In this document: positions 54,855 through 64,000 of the stretch, one piece after another
Layout: every line of letters starts with the position of its first letter
How positions within the stretch are numbered: the first letter of the stretch is position 1
Assembly (NCBI GenBank): GCA_013339765.2
Contig: CM023448.1
Location: 20,601,295 to 20,665,294 of the forward strand
Length of the DNA: 64,000 nt
Direction of reading: 5' to 3'
From: Haemaphysalis longicornis
Taxonomy: Eukaryota; Arthropoda; Arachnida; Ixodida; Ixodidae
The notes under the pieces: model-generated
Database searches by the model: none
What the model saw: the letters and a program-made list of their open reading frames with translations, nothing else
What the model was told of the DNA's origin: nothing
Made by a program: the position numbers and the translations under genes

Positions 54855-55333
54855 AACTAGACCATCCGGGTCGTCAGGGGACTGAGTTGCAGGCTGTAGC
54901 TTGTAAGAGCGTCATCGGCGGAGAAGCCAGGACCAGTTGAGCGGGGGCCAGCAGGGAACCACTGGGAGCATGAAGCGCCGACCTTGGAAGTTGTGGGAGC
55001 GTTGAAGAAGACGGTGTTGCCGCCGACATTGTGCGCGAGCATGCAGGCAGGAGGAGGGAGCACGAGGTGTCCGAGCACGTGCGAGGGAGTGCCACCGCAG
55101 CCGGCCGCCTCACTGCCGGGCAAGAGGCTTAGCTGGCGGGCACAGTTAAAGTCGCCAGTAATGCGTCGCCGCGCGGTCAGATGTGCTGGAGACGAGCACG
55201 AACGGGAAGCTGGCCACTTCGCGAAGCTGTAGAGTGCACACTCAAGGCAATAACTCCAAGAAGTCCGGCACTACCAGAGGTCGAAGACGGAGCCTATGGA
55301 ACACATGTCTACCTTCTTCGAGCGCAGGTGGCC
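54855..55333 (-). promoter_or_regulatory. LINE 5' UTR and presumed internal promoter
   Basis: GC-rich non-coding sequence between the ORF1 ATG and the putative target duplication at 55334-55344. LINEs of this type use an internal, downstream promoter without a TATA box. I see no TATA here. The 5' boundary rests only on the 11-bp repeat. Confidence 0.4.
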
Positions 55334-55344
55334 GGCCCATGGAG
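55334..55344 (+). repeat. Putative target duplication, LINE 5' side
   Basis: Exact copy of the 11-mer at 49542-49552. Confidence 0.5.
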
Positions 55345-56117
55345 AGAGGAAAACAAAGGTGCAAGACAGGGGGGACAAAGGTGCCGCACCGTCCGGCGAT
55401 CGGGCGAAGTTTATCGGGGTGCGAGCGGCTAAGCGGGGGCTAGGGGCAGTCGGCTGGAGATTTTTCAAGGTGCAAGACACTGGGAAAATCTCGGCGAGGC
55501 ACGGCTTTAGCGAAGTCCGTCGTTAGGCCCACGGCGGAACGACCAGCGCCTCCTCTACGGGAAGGAGTTCGCCTCGTCGTCGTGGGTATCAATGCCGACC
55601 AGACCTCGCACCCCGGATCCGCGAAAACGTAAGCGGCTGCTCGGTGAAGCCGACTCGACTTCGCCGTGACTTTCCGCCCTTAGACTCGCGGTAGCCCATA
55701 GCCACGCCTAGCGTTAAGACGTATGCCTCCTCCTGGTTTCAAATGCAGAGCATTTCAGTAACTCACGATGTGACCCCGTTCCCGGTGTGCCTCGTCGTAG
55801 TCCGCTCCCCGTCGGCCACACGTGCGCCCTCTCCCCCGCGTCCTCCACGCCTGCTCTCCGCTCGCATCACCCTCTCTCGCCGTGTTCGGTCAAATGCATC
55901 GCATCCTCCCCCTACACTATATATTGTTACGGGGCATTAATTAGATTCCCCACAAATAGGACGGTATTCATGTACTGTGCTAGCGGGCATCATCATCAAG
56001 AAGAGAGATGAAGAGGACGCTGACGGGGAAGCGCGTTGGCTCCTTGGCTTGCGCGGTGCTCTCGTCCATCGTGGTTTCTTATAACTAGCCTCTGAATGTG
56101 CATCGTAAATACACCAC
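55345..56117. other. Unassigned, with an LTR-like TGTTACGGGG segment
   Basis: A palindromic AAATGCAGAGCATTT lies at 55741-55755. From about 55924 the sequence TGTTACGGGGCATTAATTAG, with a GC-rich body reaching about 56110, resembles the start of a Gypsy-type LTR. No polypurine tract, primer site or second LTR is visible. The right side is cut by the SINE that follows. Confidence 0.3.
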
Positions 56118-56270
56118 TGTAAACAATATAAAAGAAATACTATCCGGCGCCCGGTTTCGATCCCTCGACCCTGCGGGTGGAACGCAACGTACACGGTGCT
56201 CTACCCACTGCGCCACAAAGCCGACACAGACTGAGACGCTAAGAACGCGCCTTATATCTTTCCTGTGTCC
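56118..56270 (-). repeat. tRNA-derived SINE (second family), minus copy
   Basis: The reverse complement matches 1774-1935 over its length: AAGGCGCGTTC head, GGCGCAGTGGGTAGAGCACC, B-box-like GGGATCGAAACC, GGCGCCGG, then an A/T-rich tail. This confirms that the sequence at 1614-1935 is a dispersed family and not a local oddity. Confidence 0.6.
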
Positions 56271-56919
56271 CGCCCAGCTTTCGCACCTAGCTGCTAGGTT
56301 TCTTCTTTTTTGTTGTTGTGGTTGTTGTATTCCATAGTGTTAGGGTGTAAGCCCCTGTGTCTCTGTATTCCCCCATTGTGTAATGTTTTTTGTTTGGTTG
56401 TCACCGCGGTCTAGTTAACGCTGTGCGTTAGCCGACCTGCGCACACGTGCGCACATTGTAGTGTCCGCTTAGCGCCTGTAGTAATTCCTAAGCGACCCCA
56501 GCTGCACGCCGTTGGTAGTGAGTGTCTTTGCTGGGATATTTGTTTTTGCTAAGTGCATATTAACCAGTTTTCACCTCATTGCATTTAAGCTTACCGAATT
56601 CATGTGAGCATGGTACACTTTCAGGTGTATTCGACCACTTCATAGGTCAAGTGGACACCGACGTGCCGGCAAAAACCAGACGCTTGAAGATGAACTGGTT
56701 TATTGCAGAGATGCTTAAAGACTTGAAATGAAAGCAGATATCCGCAATAAACCTGTTCATCATTCAGCTCTTCATGTCTGTTTTTGTACACAAATGTGGC
56801 AATAAATGCCTTACAAAGCAGAAACCCCACTGTTTCCTTGCAAAGAGAAGCCTGAAAACGCGGCTAGGACATTCACCACAGCAAATATTTGTGTTCATAC
56901 GTGTAAACAAGCGAAACAA
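56271..56919. other. No gene recognised
   Basis: Spacer with T-rich and G/T-rich runs (TTGTTGTTGTGGTTGTTG at about 56310). Frames crossing into the next LINE from 56774 are not convincing before about 56920. Confidence 0.4.
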
Positions 56920-57799
56920 AAGTTATGTGTCAGTTGCGCGCGCTTTGCTGCGTCTGCCCCGCAGCATGGGGGGTTTTAGCTTGCCATGCCTGAACACGAT
57001 GTCAAGTGTTCTAGCGTTACGCGGTGTGTGGGAACTAGTAGATGATGATGAGTACCCGGGGCAGGCTCTGCTTCGCTACTTCTTTGGTACTGCTCGCTTG
57101 TTGTTTTATGATGAGCCCATTCCCGGACCTACAGCCGAGCAGCCGCCAGCTTTCTACAGGTACGTTACTAAAACACTTAGAGGCTTTCAGTCGGCCAACC
57201 CAGATTTGGATATTAGAGCTTCATCTGCGACTGATATATGCGAGAAATTGGCTATTGGGCAACTGAATGATCGGCAAAAAGAGAAGTCTCGCGGGGCCCG
57301 CTGGCAACAGTTAACGTCAGCGGTGCTTCCTGCAGACGTTCGTGATTTCGGGTGGCTGCGGAGCTGGAGGGCCCTGCCGACGTGTGACCGCCTTGCAGCA
57401 TTTGGTGTGGTTCGCTCTTCCCGGTGCCCGCAATGCGGACGCACTGAGACGCTAGAGCATGCTCTTTTTGAGTGTTGTGTGGCCGCCACATTCTGGGTTT
57501 TACTCAGCAGAATGTTTGAGCTTAGGCTGGGAGCCCACACGAAATCGAAAGACCCATTTGTCAGCTTTCTGCTGTGTGTGGGTGCCTTTGTTGTGTGGCG
57601 CCAGCGAGGTGTAGCCGCCTTCCAGGCACGACCACAGCGTGCCATGTATCCCCTGTTGTGGCGTGTTCGAAAAATGGCCATAGAGCATCTGCAGCATGAG
57701 CTGGTGGCGCTGGGTGAAGAATCTTTTCTCATGCGTTGGTCTACTCACTTCATCAATGTTGCCAATAACACCGTGCAATGGTGTGTCGTGCCTTATTAA
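56920..57799 (+). pseudogene. L1/Tx1-type LINE C-terminal protein segment
   Basis: The open frame 56774-57799 is uninterrupted. The LINE-like part starts near ARALLRLPRSMGGFSLPCL and includes a long helical region and the zinc knuckle CPQCGRTETLEHALFEC, followed by FVVWRQRGVAAF. The RT motifs are missing through 5' truncation. The stretch before 56920 (MSVFVHKCGNKCLTKQ...) is probably flanking DNA in the same frame. It encodes no enzyme on its own. Confidence 0.65.
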
Positions 57800-58140
57800 T
57801 AAGGTGAAACTTGCGTGCTGAAAGGAGTTGTATGTTTGAGGCCAAGGCGCAGTTTAGGCAGCCTGGCTGCGCATGCATCTCTGTACGGACATAGAACGGA
57901 TGTGTGTGAACTGTTGTGGTTTTTATGTTCACTCCCACGCGTGAACTATGGTGTCTGAGTCTCGTGCCTCGGACATAATTGTAAAGGACCTTCGGTGCGG
58001 TGTACTAGTTATTTTGTGAACTTCCATGATCTTCACTTCCTTTTCCTCTGTGGCACATTACGTAAATGCTGTGCTCTGTCGACCCGTGTAGTAGCTAACT
58101 ACAGCGGGTCCTAGCTGTAACCTGTGTTTAATAAATTCTC
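56920..58140 (+). mobile_element. L1/Tx1-type LINE 3' end
   Basis: 5'-truncated LINE. The coding tail ends at 57799, and a 3' UTR of about 340 bp ends with AATAAA at 58130-58135. It is related in style to the fragment at 17197-19000, but in the opposite orientation and a different subfamily. Confidence 0.65.
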
Positions 58141-58154
58141 TTTATGTGAGCTTT

Positions 58155-58325
58155 TGATATGGGGATGTAAAATATATGGGTCTGTGACACAATATGAAAT
58201 CCCTATATGAAAGAAGCCCTATATGTTTCCCCCCACATCACCATATCCCCATATACCCATATCCAATAATGCCATATATATGGGCCCCATAGGATCCCAT
58301 ATATTGTGTTTATTGGTAGGGAATT
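58155..58325. repeat. CCCATATA/GGGCCCCATA-rich block
   Basis: Dense CCATAT, ATATGGG and GGGCCCCATA words, similar in kind to 48735-49030. It lies just after the LINE 3' end. A short tandem TCCAATCCAAT run follows at 58357-58389. Confidence 0.5.
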
Positions 58326-59834
58326 GTCATGCTTACTCATGTTGAAACAATTTGCGATCCAATCCAATTTAATCGAATCCAATCCAATCGCAGCGGCTCC
58401 GGCGCGCAAGCTGTGCGCTGTGAGACGCAACTTCTCCTCGCACATGCAGGCGCGGCTATCTCCAAGCCACGCGAAACTCAGCTAGTGTAGCTCACGCTAC
58501 AAAGGCGTTGTGTGGTACTGTTGCCCCCCTCGCCAGTAGAAAGATTTGGCACAGACTGCTATCGGCTTTAGGGGCTGAATAAACACGTGCACACCGAGCG
58601 GGTGAGTGCCACTAGGCGTACGTCGCACAGCCCGGGCTTATCTTACAACCAAAACGAACATAGTACCAGAGTCCTTCAATTATTTTACTGGCCACTAAAC
58701 TTCTGGAACCGTCTCATATGGGGACAATGCGCTCCGCTGCAAGCGCCACTGCCGCTAAGGGGGCAAGCCGTTGTCGCGTGTGCGAATGCCGCTGTGATGT
58801 TTCCCGTCACGGCGTGCAAATGTTCGCGGTGATTTATCGCTCCTCGCCGCTTTAACAGAAACTTTTCTCCAAGTCATTCAATATTTCTCACCATACACTG
58901 TCTGCCTTTTATTAGACGATATTACTTTTTTTCAGTGCGCCCAACACTTACTCCTGCCTTGGCCGTTGACTGCACCCGCGTCCTCGCCCTTTAACGTATA
59001 CGGATTTAATGTGTACGGATTTCTTAAAATTATAATCGTTTTGCACTGTTTTTTACGCAGATGTTATAACCATTATAAAGGTAAGAGCTGCGTGGTTAGG
59101 GGCTGTTACGTGATAATGAAATAAACAAAGCCAATATACACCAATCATAATGAACAATTATATTTTAATTCCGCAAAGCACAACAGGAAGATAATATTAC
59201 TGAAAGTGAATGCGCAATATTGTTGTCTGGGGGTCGACTTGGCCCTTGGTCGCAACGATTTAAGACTGCAATGGAAAGACAAGGGACCGAAACATAAAAA
59301 GACATGTGGCATCGTGTTTTTCGAACGCTTTTAAATTGTTGCAAGCATAAAGGCGCAAGAGAATGTCAAAATAAATTTTGGTCGCCGGTTGCCAAAAATA
59401 AAAAAATCTAAAGTCTGGAAGGCACGAAAGCGAGCATGGTTTGGAGTAAACACAATAAATTTATTTCTGTCGTTGCAATGCACAGCACACTGCGGAAAGA
59501 GAATAGGCAATGCAAGAGCACAAAGACAACATAATCCTGAAACCAAGTCAGTGCATATTTGCATGTCGGTACTTAACAGGCAGCTCCTAAGTTTGTCAAC
59601 GCTAAAATCATGCTTTCAGATCAGTGATTGCTGTATACGTAGGTCTAGGAGGCTGCACACCGTGCTTCATCACTGCTCTGTAAGCGTAATTTTATCCCTG
59701 CAATTGATGTGCATGTTTCTGCCTTCCTCACGCGCTATTGCTATTTTGGCTAACATAGCAATTGCAGCCGGGATCGAAGACAAAAATTGAGTCATTTCAG
59801 CAGATGTAGCCGCAGAGTGCATGGAGCATTGACT
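58326..59834. other. No gene recognised
   Basis: Includes the 133-codon plus frame 59389-59790, which begins Lys-rich and later reads Leu/Cys-rich without any motif. No RNA gene or repeat boundary is seen. Confidence 0.4.
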
Positions 59835-60080
59835 GAATGATTGTACGGTTTAACGCGCCGACGCAACGCAGGCGATGAGGCGCGCCGTTATGAATGGCTC
59901 CGGTTTGAGTTTCATCACCTGGGCATCTTTAGCTTGTGCCAAAATCTCTTACAGAGGCGTTTTTGTTTTTAGCCTCCATCAGAAAAGCGGCCTCGAATAC
60001 CGGTAATCGAACCCGGGTCCTTGTGCTCGAGTGGTTCGAGCAACCTGAGCAGCTGACACTGTTCCCCTATCGAGCAAAAC
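59835..60080 (-). mobile_element. Old, diverged Ruka SINE
   Basis: On the minus strand the 3' body (CATCGCCTGCGTTGCGTCGG at about 59859-59878) and the region CTTTTCTGATGGAGGC are recognisable. The B box and A-box head are strongly mutated (GGTTCGATTACC). The tail is lost. No target duplication could be made out. This is the oldest-looking of the five copies. Confidence 0.7.
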
Positions 60081-60336
60081 CAGCCTACAAAAGTCCGTGT
60101 GTACTAAAGCCACAAGAAATTTCTGGCTGTTAATTGTTTAACGAGCTGTTTCACCGGGCGCTGAAACCGGGCGCCGCCTCGCTATTTGTTTTTGTAGTGG
60201 ACTGCGCTGACGTAAGCCCAAACGCTGACGGGGATGAAGAGAAGCGCATGCGCAGTAGAGTCCGGACGGCGGACGACAACGCCAACGAGGGAGGGAGGGA
60301 CACCGCCCCGAGCATGAGATGCTCCGCATCTGAAAT
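60081..60336. other. Spacer with GATGC-GCATC palindrome
   Basis: GAGATGCTCCGCATCT at 60315-60330 parallels the palindrome at 25741-25753. Nothing else is recognised. Confidence 0.4.
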
Positions 60337-60770
60337 CATGTTCGCTTGCGGCAAGATGTCTGGTGCCGTCTCTCTCGCGTGATCAGCGCTCTGAAATTTA
60401 TGACCCGTACGTGATTTTTATTCTCTGAGCGTGGCTCGGACTGCTCACGCAAGCAGCCGCGGTCGATGATTTCTTACGTATTATAATCATCATCGTCGTC
60501 GACCACGGGGGCTTGCGTGAGCAGTCCGAGTCACGCGGAGAGAATAAAAACCATGTTCGGTTGCGGCATGATGTCTGGTGCCGTCTGTCTCGCCTGATCG
60601 GCGCTCTACAATCGGTGACCCGGACGTGATTTTTATTCTCTGCGCGTGGCTCGGACTGCTCACGCAAGCAACCGCGGTCGATGATTTTCGCGCTTCATCA
60701 TCATCATCAGCATCATCATCACCGACCGCGGGTGCTTGCGTGAGCTGTCCGAGCCATCACTCTAAAAAAA
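60337..60770. repeat. Tandem pair of long hairpins (about 215-bp unit)
   Basis: Each unit holds GTTCGSTTGCGGCA, then ATGTCTGGTGCCGTCT, then an arm running from TTTTTATTCTCTG to GCTCACGCAAGC, a loop with ATCATC repeats, and the reverse arm. Unit 1 arms are at about 60415-60455 and 60510-60551 (roughly 40 bp, few mismatches). Unit 2 arms are at about 60630-60681 and 60720-60766. No coding sense. Confidence 0.65.
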
Positions 60771-61820
60771 GGGCAGTCCAAAGGGAGTCGTCGCTGCAAT
60801 GACTCCCTTAGAGGCTACTAAAACTCTCTTTTACGCTCCACAGCTCTTTTTAAAACAGGAGGGAGGGAGGTAACAAGGCCTCTTGCGCTTTGCAATCGGA
60901 GTCACGTGTCAACAGTGTTTTTAGTATGTATTTATTGGCTGTTTTTATTTTCACAGTGCCAGTTAGGTTTGTTGCTACCATATTGCAAGAAATTGTGGCG
61001 CGGATACAAAAACATGCAAAGTAAGGGTAGACAGGTGTGTGTTCCCTGGCTTTGTTCGCTTCTGCGCAAACGGTACAAAATTTGGTTTTCTAGGAATGCA
61101 AAGCATAAAAAATATAACGCCCTTTATGAAAAACGCAAGGTAGAAACGCCAAGCCTTCTCCGATACAAATGCAAAGTCCACAATGCAAAGTGGTGAGCTA
61201 AGCGAATGTGGTGTTACGATTTTTAGTGTGTCATTGGGTCTCCTGAATATGCTGCTTCGGTTAGCTCAGCGTTTCGATTTGGACTTTGGCTGAAAGGATT
61301 TTGGTCTTTGCATTTCTATCGGAGAATGCTTCGCATTCCTCCTGCTGCTCTCCTTCCTCTTCTTATTCTTCTTCTTCAATATGTGCCCTCCAAACCTGTA
61401 CAGTTGGCTTTCCTACTTCGCAATTCAACAACAACACCACAATTTGCCCTTACAATGTGTGAAGTCGGCTTTCCTGTTCAGACATTTATCATCATCATCA
61501 CCATCATAAGCTTTCCCATTCGGTAAAGTTGGCTTCCTGCAGTGCGTTCAAGCGTAAAAGCGCCATCAGTGGGGCATAGAGAGCTTCACTTTAATAAATT
61601 TTGTGAATATGTCGTATCAAAAAGCGATCATCTGCAATACATACCACACCTATATGGTAGCCAAAATTTTCTCGTTCTTGCAATTATCGGTAACTACGGG
61701 CGAATGAAAATGCTAAGTGGAGTGGAAGAAACGTTTATTTGTAGTCAAGGGTTCGATGAAAGTTCGACTGGTGAGGCATGGTATGAAGAAACAGAAAGGC
61801 AGTCACTGACGAAGTCAAAA
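60771..61820. other. No gene recognised
   Basis: Contains a 9-bp-arm hairpin AAGGGAGTC/GACTCCCTT at 60780-60808, a palindrome GAATGCTTCGCATTC at 61324-61338 and an ATC-repeat at 61488-61506. The Lys/Tyr-rich plus frame 60906-61196 has no recognised domain. Confidence 0.4.
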
Positions 61821-62106
61821 AAGTAAAAAGACGTTTCGGAACCCGTACTGGTTCCTTGTTCACAATGAGGCAAAAATGGAGAAGTTTCGACTTTAAAGGT
61901 GCAGTTTGTGACGCAATGACCGCATGTATATCAATGGTAACGTCCCTTATTTCGATTCATCGTGTCGGAGTATGTTTGTATGAACGATGACTCAAGTAAA
62001 AGACGGGAGGTCACGTTTTGTTCTTTGCACAGAATCGCAGCGTTGTCCCAGTCAATATCATGCTGGTGCTCGTGCGCATGCACGGCAATGGCATTAGCGG
62101 CCACCT
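61821..62106 (-). pseudogene. Penelope-like element 3' end (third copy type)
   Basis: Minus frame ending at 61931 reads VAANAIAVHAHEHQHDIDWD, then NAAILCKEQNVTSRLLLESS, then SDTMNRNKG. This is the C-terminal part of a GIY-YIG nuclease of Penelope type, with the conserved Glu in LLLES. It is followed by a short 3' UTR with a hairpin-GAAACGTC motif at 61831-61864. Upstream it is cut off by the LINE tail at 62107, so everything before the nuclease C-terminus is missing. Confidence 0.6.
61831..61864 (-). other. Penelope 3'-terminal hairpin motif, hammerhead-like
   Basis: On the minus strand TGAACAA, then GGAACC, loop AGTACG, GGTTCC, then GAAACGTC. The same architecture as at 21647-21678 with a different stem sequence, so the stem is conserved by pairing rather than by bases. 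Confidence 0.4.
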
Positions 62107-64000
62107 TTTTGTTTTTGAGAGAGAAAATGACTTTATTGAATCTTTTCCGCCGGGGAGGAGGTGGATCAGGGCCCACAGTGCTTCACCCCTCCCCTGTCTA
62201 TGAAACTAGGCAGACCCCGAAGCTATGCCTGGGCTGCAGCGCAGGCTACTCGGCGAGTCTTCAGAGAGGTCTCCTTTTCGCCTTTGCCGCGCCAGAGCAG
62301 CCTCGAGCCGCTGGACCGCTTGCAGTTGCCGCTCGCGTTCACTCGAGCTCATGAGTTCGATAATGTCCGGTGGGAGATCTTTGCTCCCCATGCACACAGA
62401 GTGTCTGTCACATCCCCACAGTCACCAACGCACACACACTGCACTTGTCACTCTCGTAGACGCCGGGGCACACGTGGCGCTAACGCCGGGGTGAGCACCG
62501 TTCCTGTCTGTAGTTGACGAAGAAGCACCACCTCGCTCCTCGTGAGCCTCAGGTGAGGCGGGGGCAGGGTCCGTCTTCCCATGCGATGCCATTGTAGCAC
62601 GTCCCCGTATGAAGCCAAGGGCTCCATGTCCTGGTATACCGTTGGCGACTGACGGGGTGGCATTGAAAGGCACGATGCTAGTTCGCGTGCAATGGCGTCC
62701 GCCTCCTGGTTACGGTTGTCCACCAGACCCGCCACGTGAGCGGGGAACCAGCAGATGTATGCAGTCTCCGTCACCTGGCCGCCACCAACGATGCTTGCCG
62801 TTGTCCCGCAGACTGCGTTCCTGGCAAAGCCCGTGATCGCCGACCTAGAGTCGCTGAGTATGGTGCTAGTTGTTTGGCTGGTGAGCGCTATGGCTATGGC
62901 AGCCTCCTCTGCCTGCTTGGCCGTTTTGGCCTTTATGCTGCAGGCATTTAGCAGTTCACCAGTGGTGGCTCTGATGGCCACCGCCACAAAGGTGTTTGGG
63001 CGGTCGCGGTGCTTGACCGCGTCCACGTACACGGTGCCCGCGTCTCCCTTGTGCGTTTTGGCGAGCGCTCGGGTTCGCGCCGCCCTCCGTTCCGCGTTGT
63101 TGTCCGGGTGGACGTTGCGCGGCAGGGGCAGCACCTTGATTTTGCGGATGATTTCGTCCCTGAGGGGCGCGACCTGGTCATCGTGCAGTGAGGTCAGGGG
63201 AGGGTTGATGCCTAGCCTCTGCAGGATTCTTCTTCCAGTTTTTGTGGAGCCGAGGCGTTCGAGCTGTGCAACCCGTTGCGCCTCACTCACCTCTTCCAGT
63301 GTATTGTGCACTCCCAGTTCGAGGAGTGCCTTGTTCCTGGTGCTGTTGAGCAAGCCCAGTGCTGCCTTGTAGGATTTGCGGATGGCCGCATTGATCCTAT
63401 CCCGTTCTTGCTTCTTCCATTGATGAAACGCGCCCACATATGTGACGTGGCTCATCACGAAAGACTGTAGTAGCCGTAGCAGGTTAGCTTCGCGCATCCC
63501 CTGTCTGCGGGTGGAGATCCTCTTGATGAGACGCGTTGCGATCCCCATCTTGGTGATCATCCGGTCGATTGTGATTGTGTTGCTGCGGCTGGCTTTAACG
63601 TGCATGCCGAGCACCCGGATGTTCTGGACCTTGGGGATGATGGTTCCGTACCCCGTTCGCAGCGTGATCTTTTCGGCCTCCTCCATGGCCCTTTTGCGGT
63701 GTCTCCCCAGCGGAGGCAGGATGAGCAGCTCCGACTTTTGCGGGGAGCACCTGAGTCCAGTGTCCTTTAGGCTGTCCTCGATGTTTTCAACCGCCTCTTG
63801 GAGTGTTGATTCAATGTGGCCGTCACTGCCCCCGGGAACCCAGAGGGTAATGTCGCCCGCATAGATTGTGTATTCACGTCCAGGAGCGTGTCCAGCCGCT
63901 CGGCTACCCCAATCATCACTAGGTTGAGTAGGAGCGGTGAAATGACCGAGCCTTGTGGGGTACCGATGCTGCCAAGCTCCCTCTCTTCGAGTTGCATGTT
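62107..64000 (-). mobile_element. RNase H-bearing LINE (I/R1-like), 3' part, runs off the window
   Basis: Minus-strand LINE. The 3' end has CAATAAAGTC and a CT-rich tail (62107-62135). Coding sequence covers RT motif B to the C-terminus. It is a different element from the one at 49553-55333, as both protein and tail differ. The 5' portion lies beyond 64000. Confidence 0.7.
62206..64000 (-). pseudogene. LINE RT C-terminus and RNase H, frameshifted
   Basis: Frame 63997-63767 has RT motif B (GTPQGSVISPLLLNLVM). A shift near 63890 leads to EYTIYAGDITLW, so the catalytic YADD reads YAGD. The long frame down to 62448 carries the post-RT domain and RNase H (VYVDAVKHRDR, KQAEEAAIAIAL, ILSDSRSAITGF, WFPAHVAGLVDNRNQEADA), with the D-E-D-D set present. 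Further shifts near 62450 break the Cys-rich C-terminus, which resumes as DLPPDIIELMSSSERERQL and ends at 62206. Inactive copy. Confidence 0.75.

Larger units (their letters stand above)
49553..55333 (-). mobile_element. I-type LINE, near full length (5.8 kb)
   Basis: In minus-strand order: a 5' UTR of about 480 bp, ORF1 (54854-53400), ORF2 (53403-49761), a 3' UTR with AATAAA, and a (CAA)n tail at 49553-49568. ORF2 order is endonuclease, RT, RNase H and a Cys/His C-terminus, the layout of the I superfamily. An 11-bp direct repeat flanks it. Only one stop and one frameshift were found in more than 5 kb of coding sequence, so this is a young copy. Confidence 0.8.

Noticed and set aside
55924..56117. 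A complete Gypsy LTR
   Set aside because: It starts TGTTACGGGG, but no matching 3' end, primer site or partner LTR was found. Kept only as a weak note in the spacer feature.
59389..59790. 133-codon plus frame as a secreted or membrane protein
   Set aside because: The hydrophobic end lacks a consistent signal or helix pattern, and no start context or homology is apparent.
1..64000. CRISPR arrays, bacterial operons, rRNA genes or telomeric repeats
   Set aside because: No regularly spaced repeats with unique spacers, no operon-like gene packing, no rRNA core motifs and no TTAGG arrays were seen.

Overview
This is a eukaryotic, repeat-dense genomic window, most likely from a metastriate hard tick (Rhipicephalus, Dermacentor, Hyalomma or Amblyomma type). 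The best clue is a tRNA-derived SINE found at five places (8587-8835, 28763-29005, 35119-35225, 44939-45140, 59835-60080). Its A/B-box head and (AATC)n tail match the Ruka SINE known from Rhipicephalus ticks. There are no operons, bacterial ribosome sites or CRISPR arrays. I recognise no intact host protein-coding gene, tRNA gene or rRNA gene. Nearly every open frame with recognisable homology belongs to a mobile element. Family names rest on recalled motifs, since no search could be run.

Left part (1-14.5 kb). A second tRNA-derived SINE occurs as a tandem pair at 1614-1935. A 0.9-kb dispersed repeat occurs twice in the same orientation (6215-7125 and 13633-14545). Between its copies lies a composite Penelope-like insertion (8187-12600). 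This has two minus-strand pieces (A and B) head-to-head with a longer plus-strand copy (C), and the whole unit is bracketed by one 13-bp direct repeat. A Ruka copy later landed inside piece A.

Middle (14.6-26.5 kb). A CR1/Jockey-type LINE on the minus strand is split by a 4.08-kb element with 18-bp terminal inverted repeats. That element itself holds an L1/Tx1-type LINE fragment and a tRNA-like sequence. Next come a (TA)n tract, a second Penelope-like family (21.6-24.2 kb) and a decayed gag-like frame (24.5-25.45 kb).

Centre (26.5-49.5 kb). This part is mostly non-coding repeats: a 350-bp MITE, a 3-kb fold-back with arms of about 1 kb, a 4.2-kb AT-rich element with inverted ends, a hAT transposase C-terminal remnant, an RTE-like LINE tail, several palindromes and a CATATGAATTC-rich block. 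Long stretches hold nothing I can name.

Right part (49.5-64 kb). The best-preserved element is an I-type LINE on the minus strand (49553-55333). It has an intact 484-aa zinc-knuckle ORF1 and an ORF2 encoding endonuclease, RT and RNase H, broken only by one in-frame stop and one single-base frameshift. It appears to be flanked by an 11-bp target duplication. It is followed by another SINE, an L1/Tx1 LINE tail (to 58.1 kb), a tandem pair of long hairpins (60.3-60.8 kb), a Penelope 3' fragment (61.8-62.1 kb) and a second RNase H-bearing LINE running off the right edge.

The window therefore reads as layered retrotransposon history rather than a cellular pathway. The most informative points are the single-event composite Penelope insertion with a promoter-like terminal repeat, a hairpin-plus-GAAACGTC motif shared by two unrelated Penelope copies, and the nearly intact I-type LINE.
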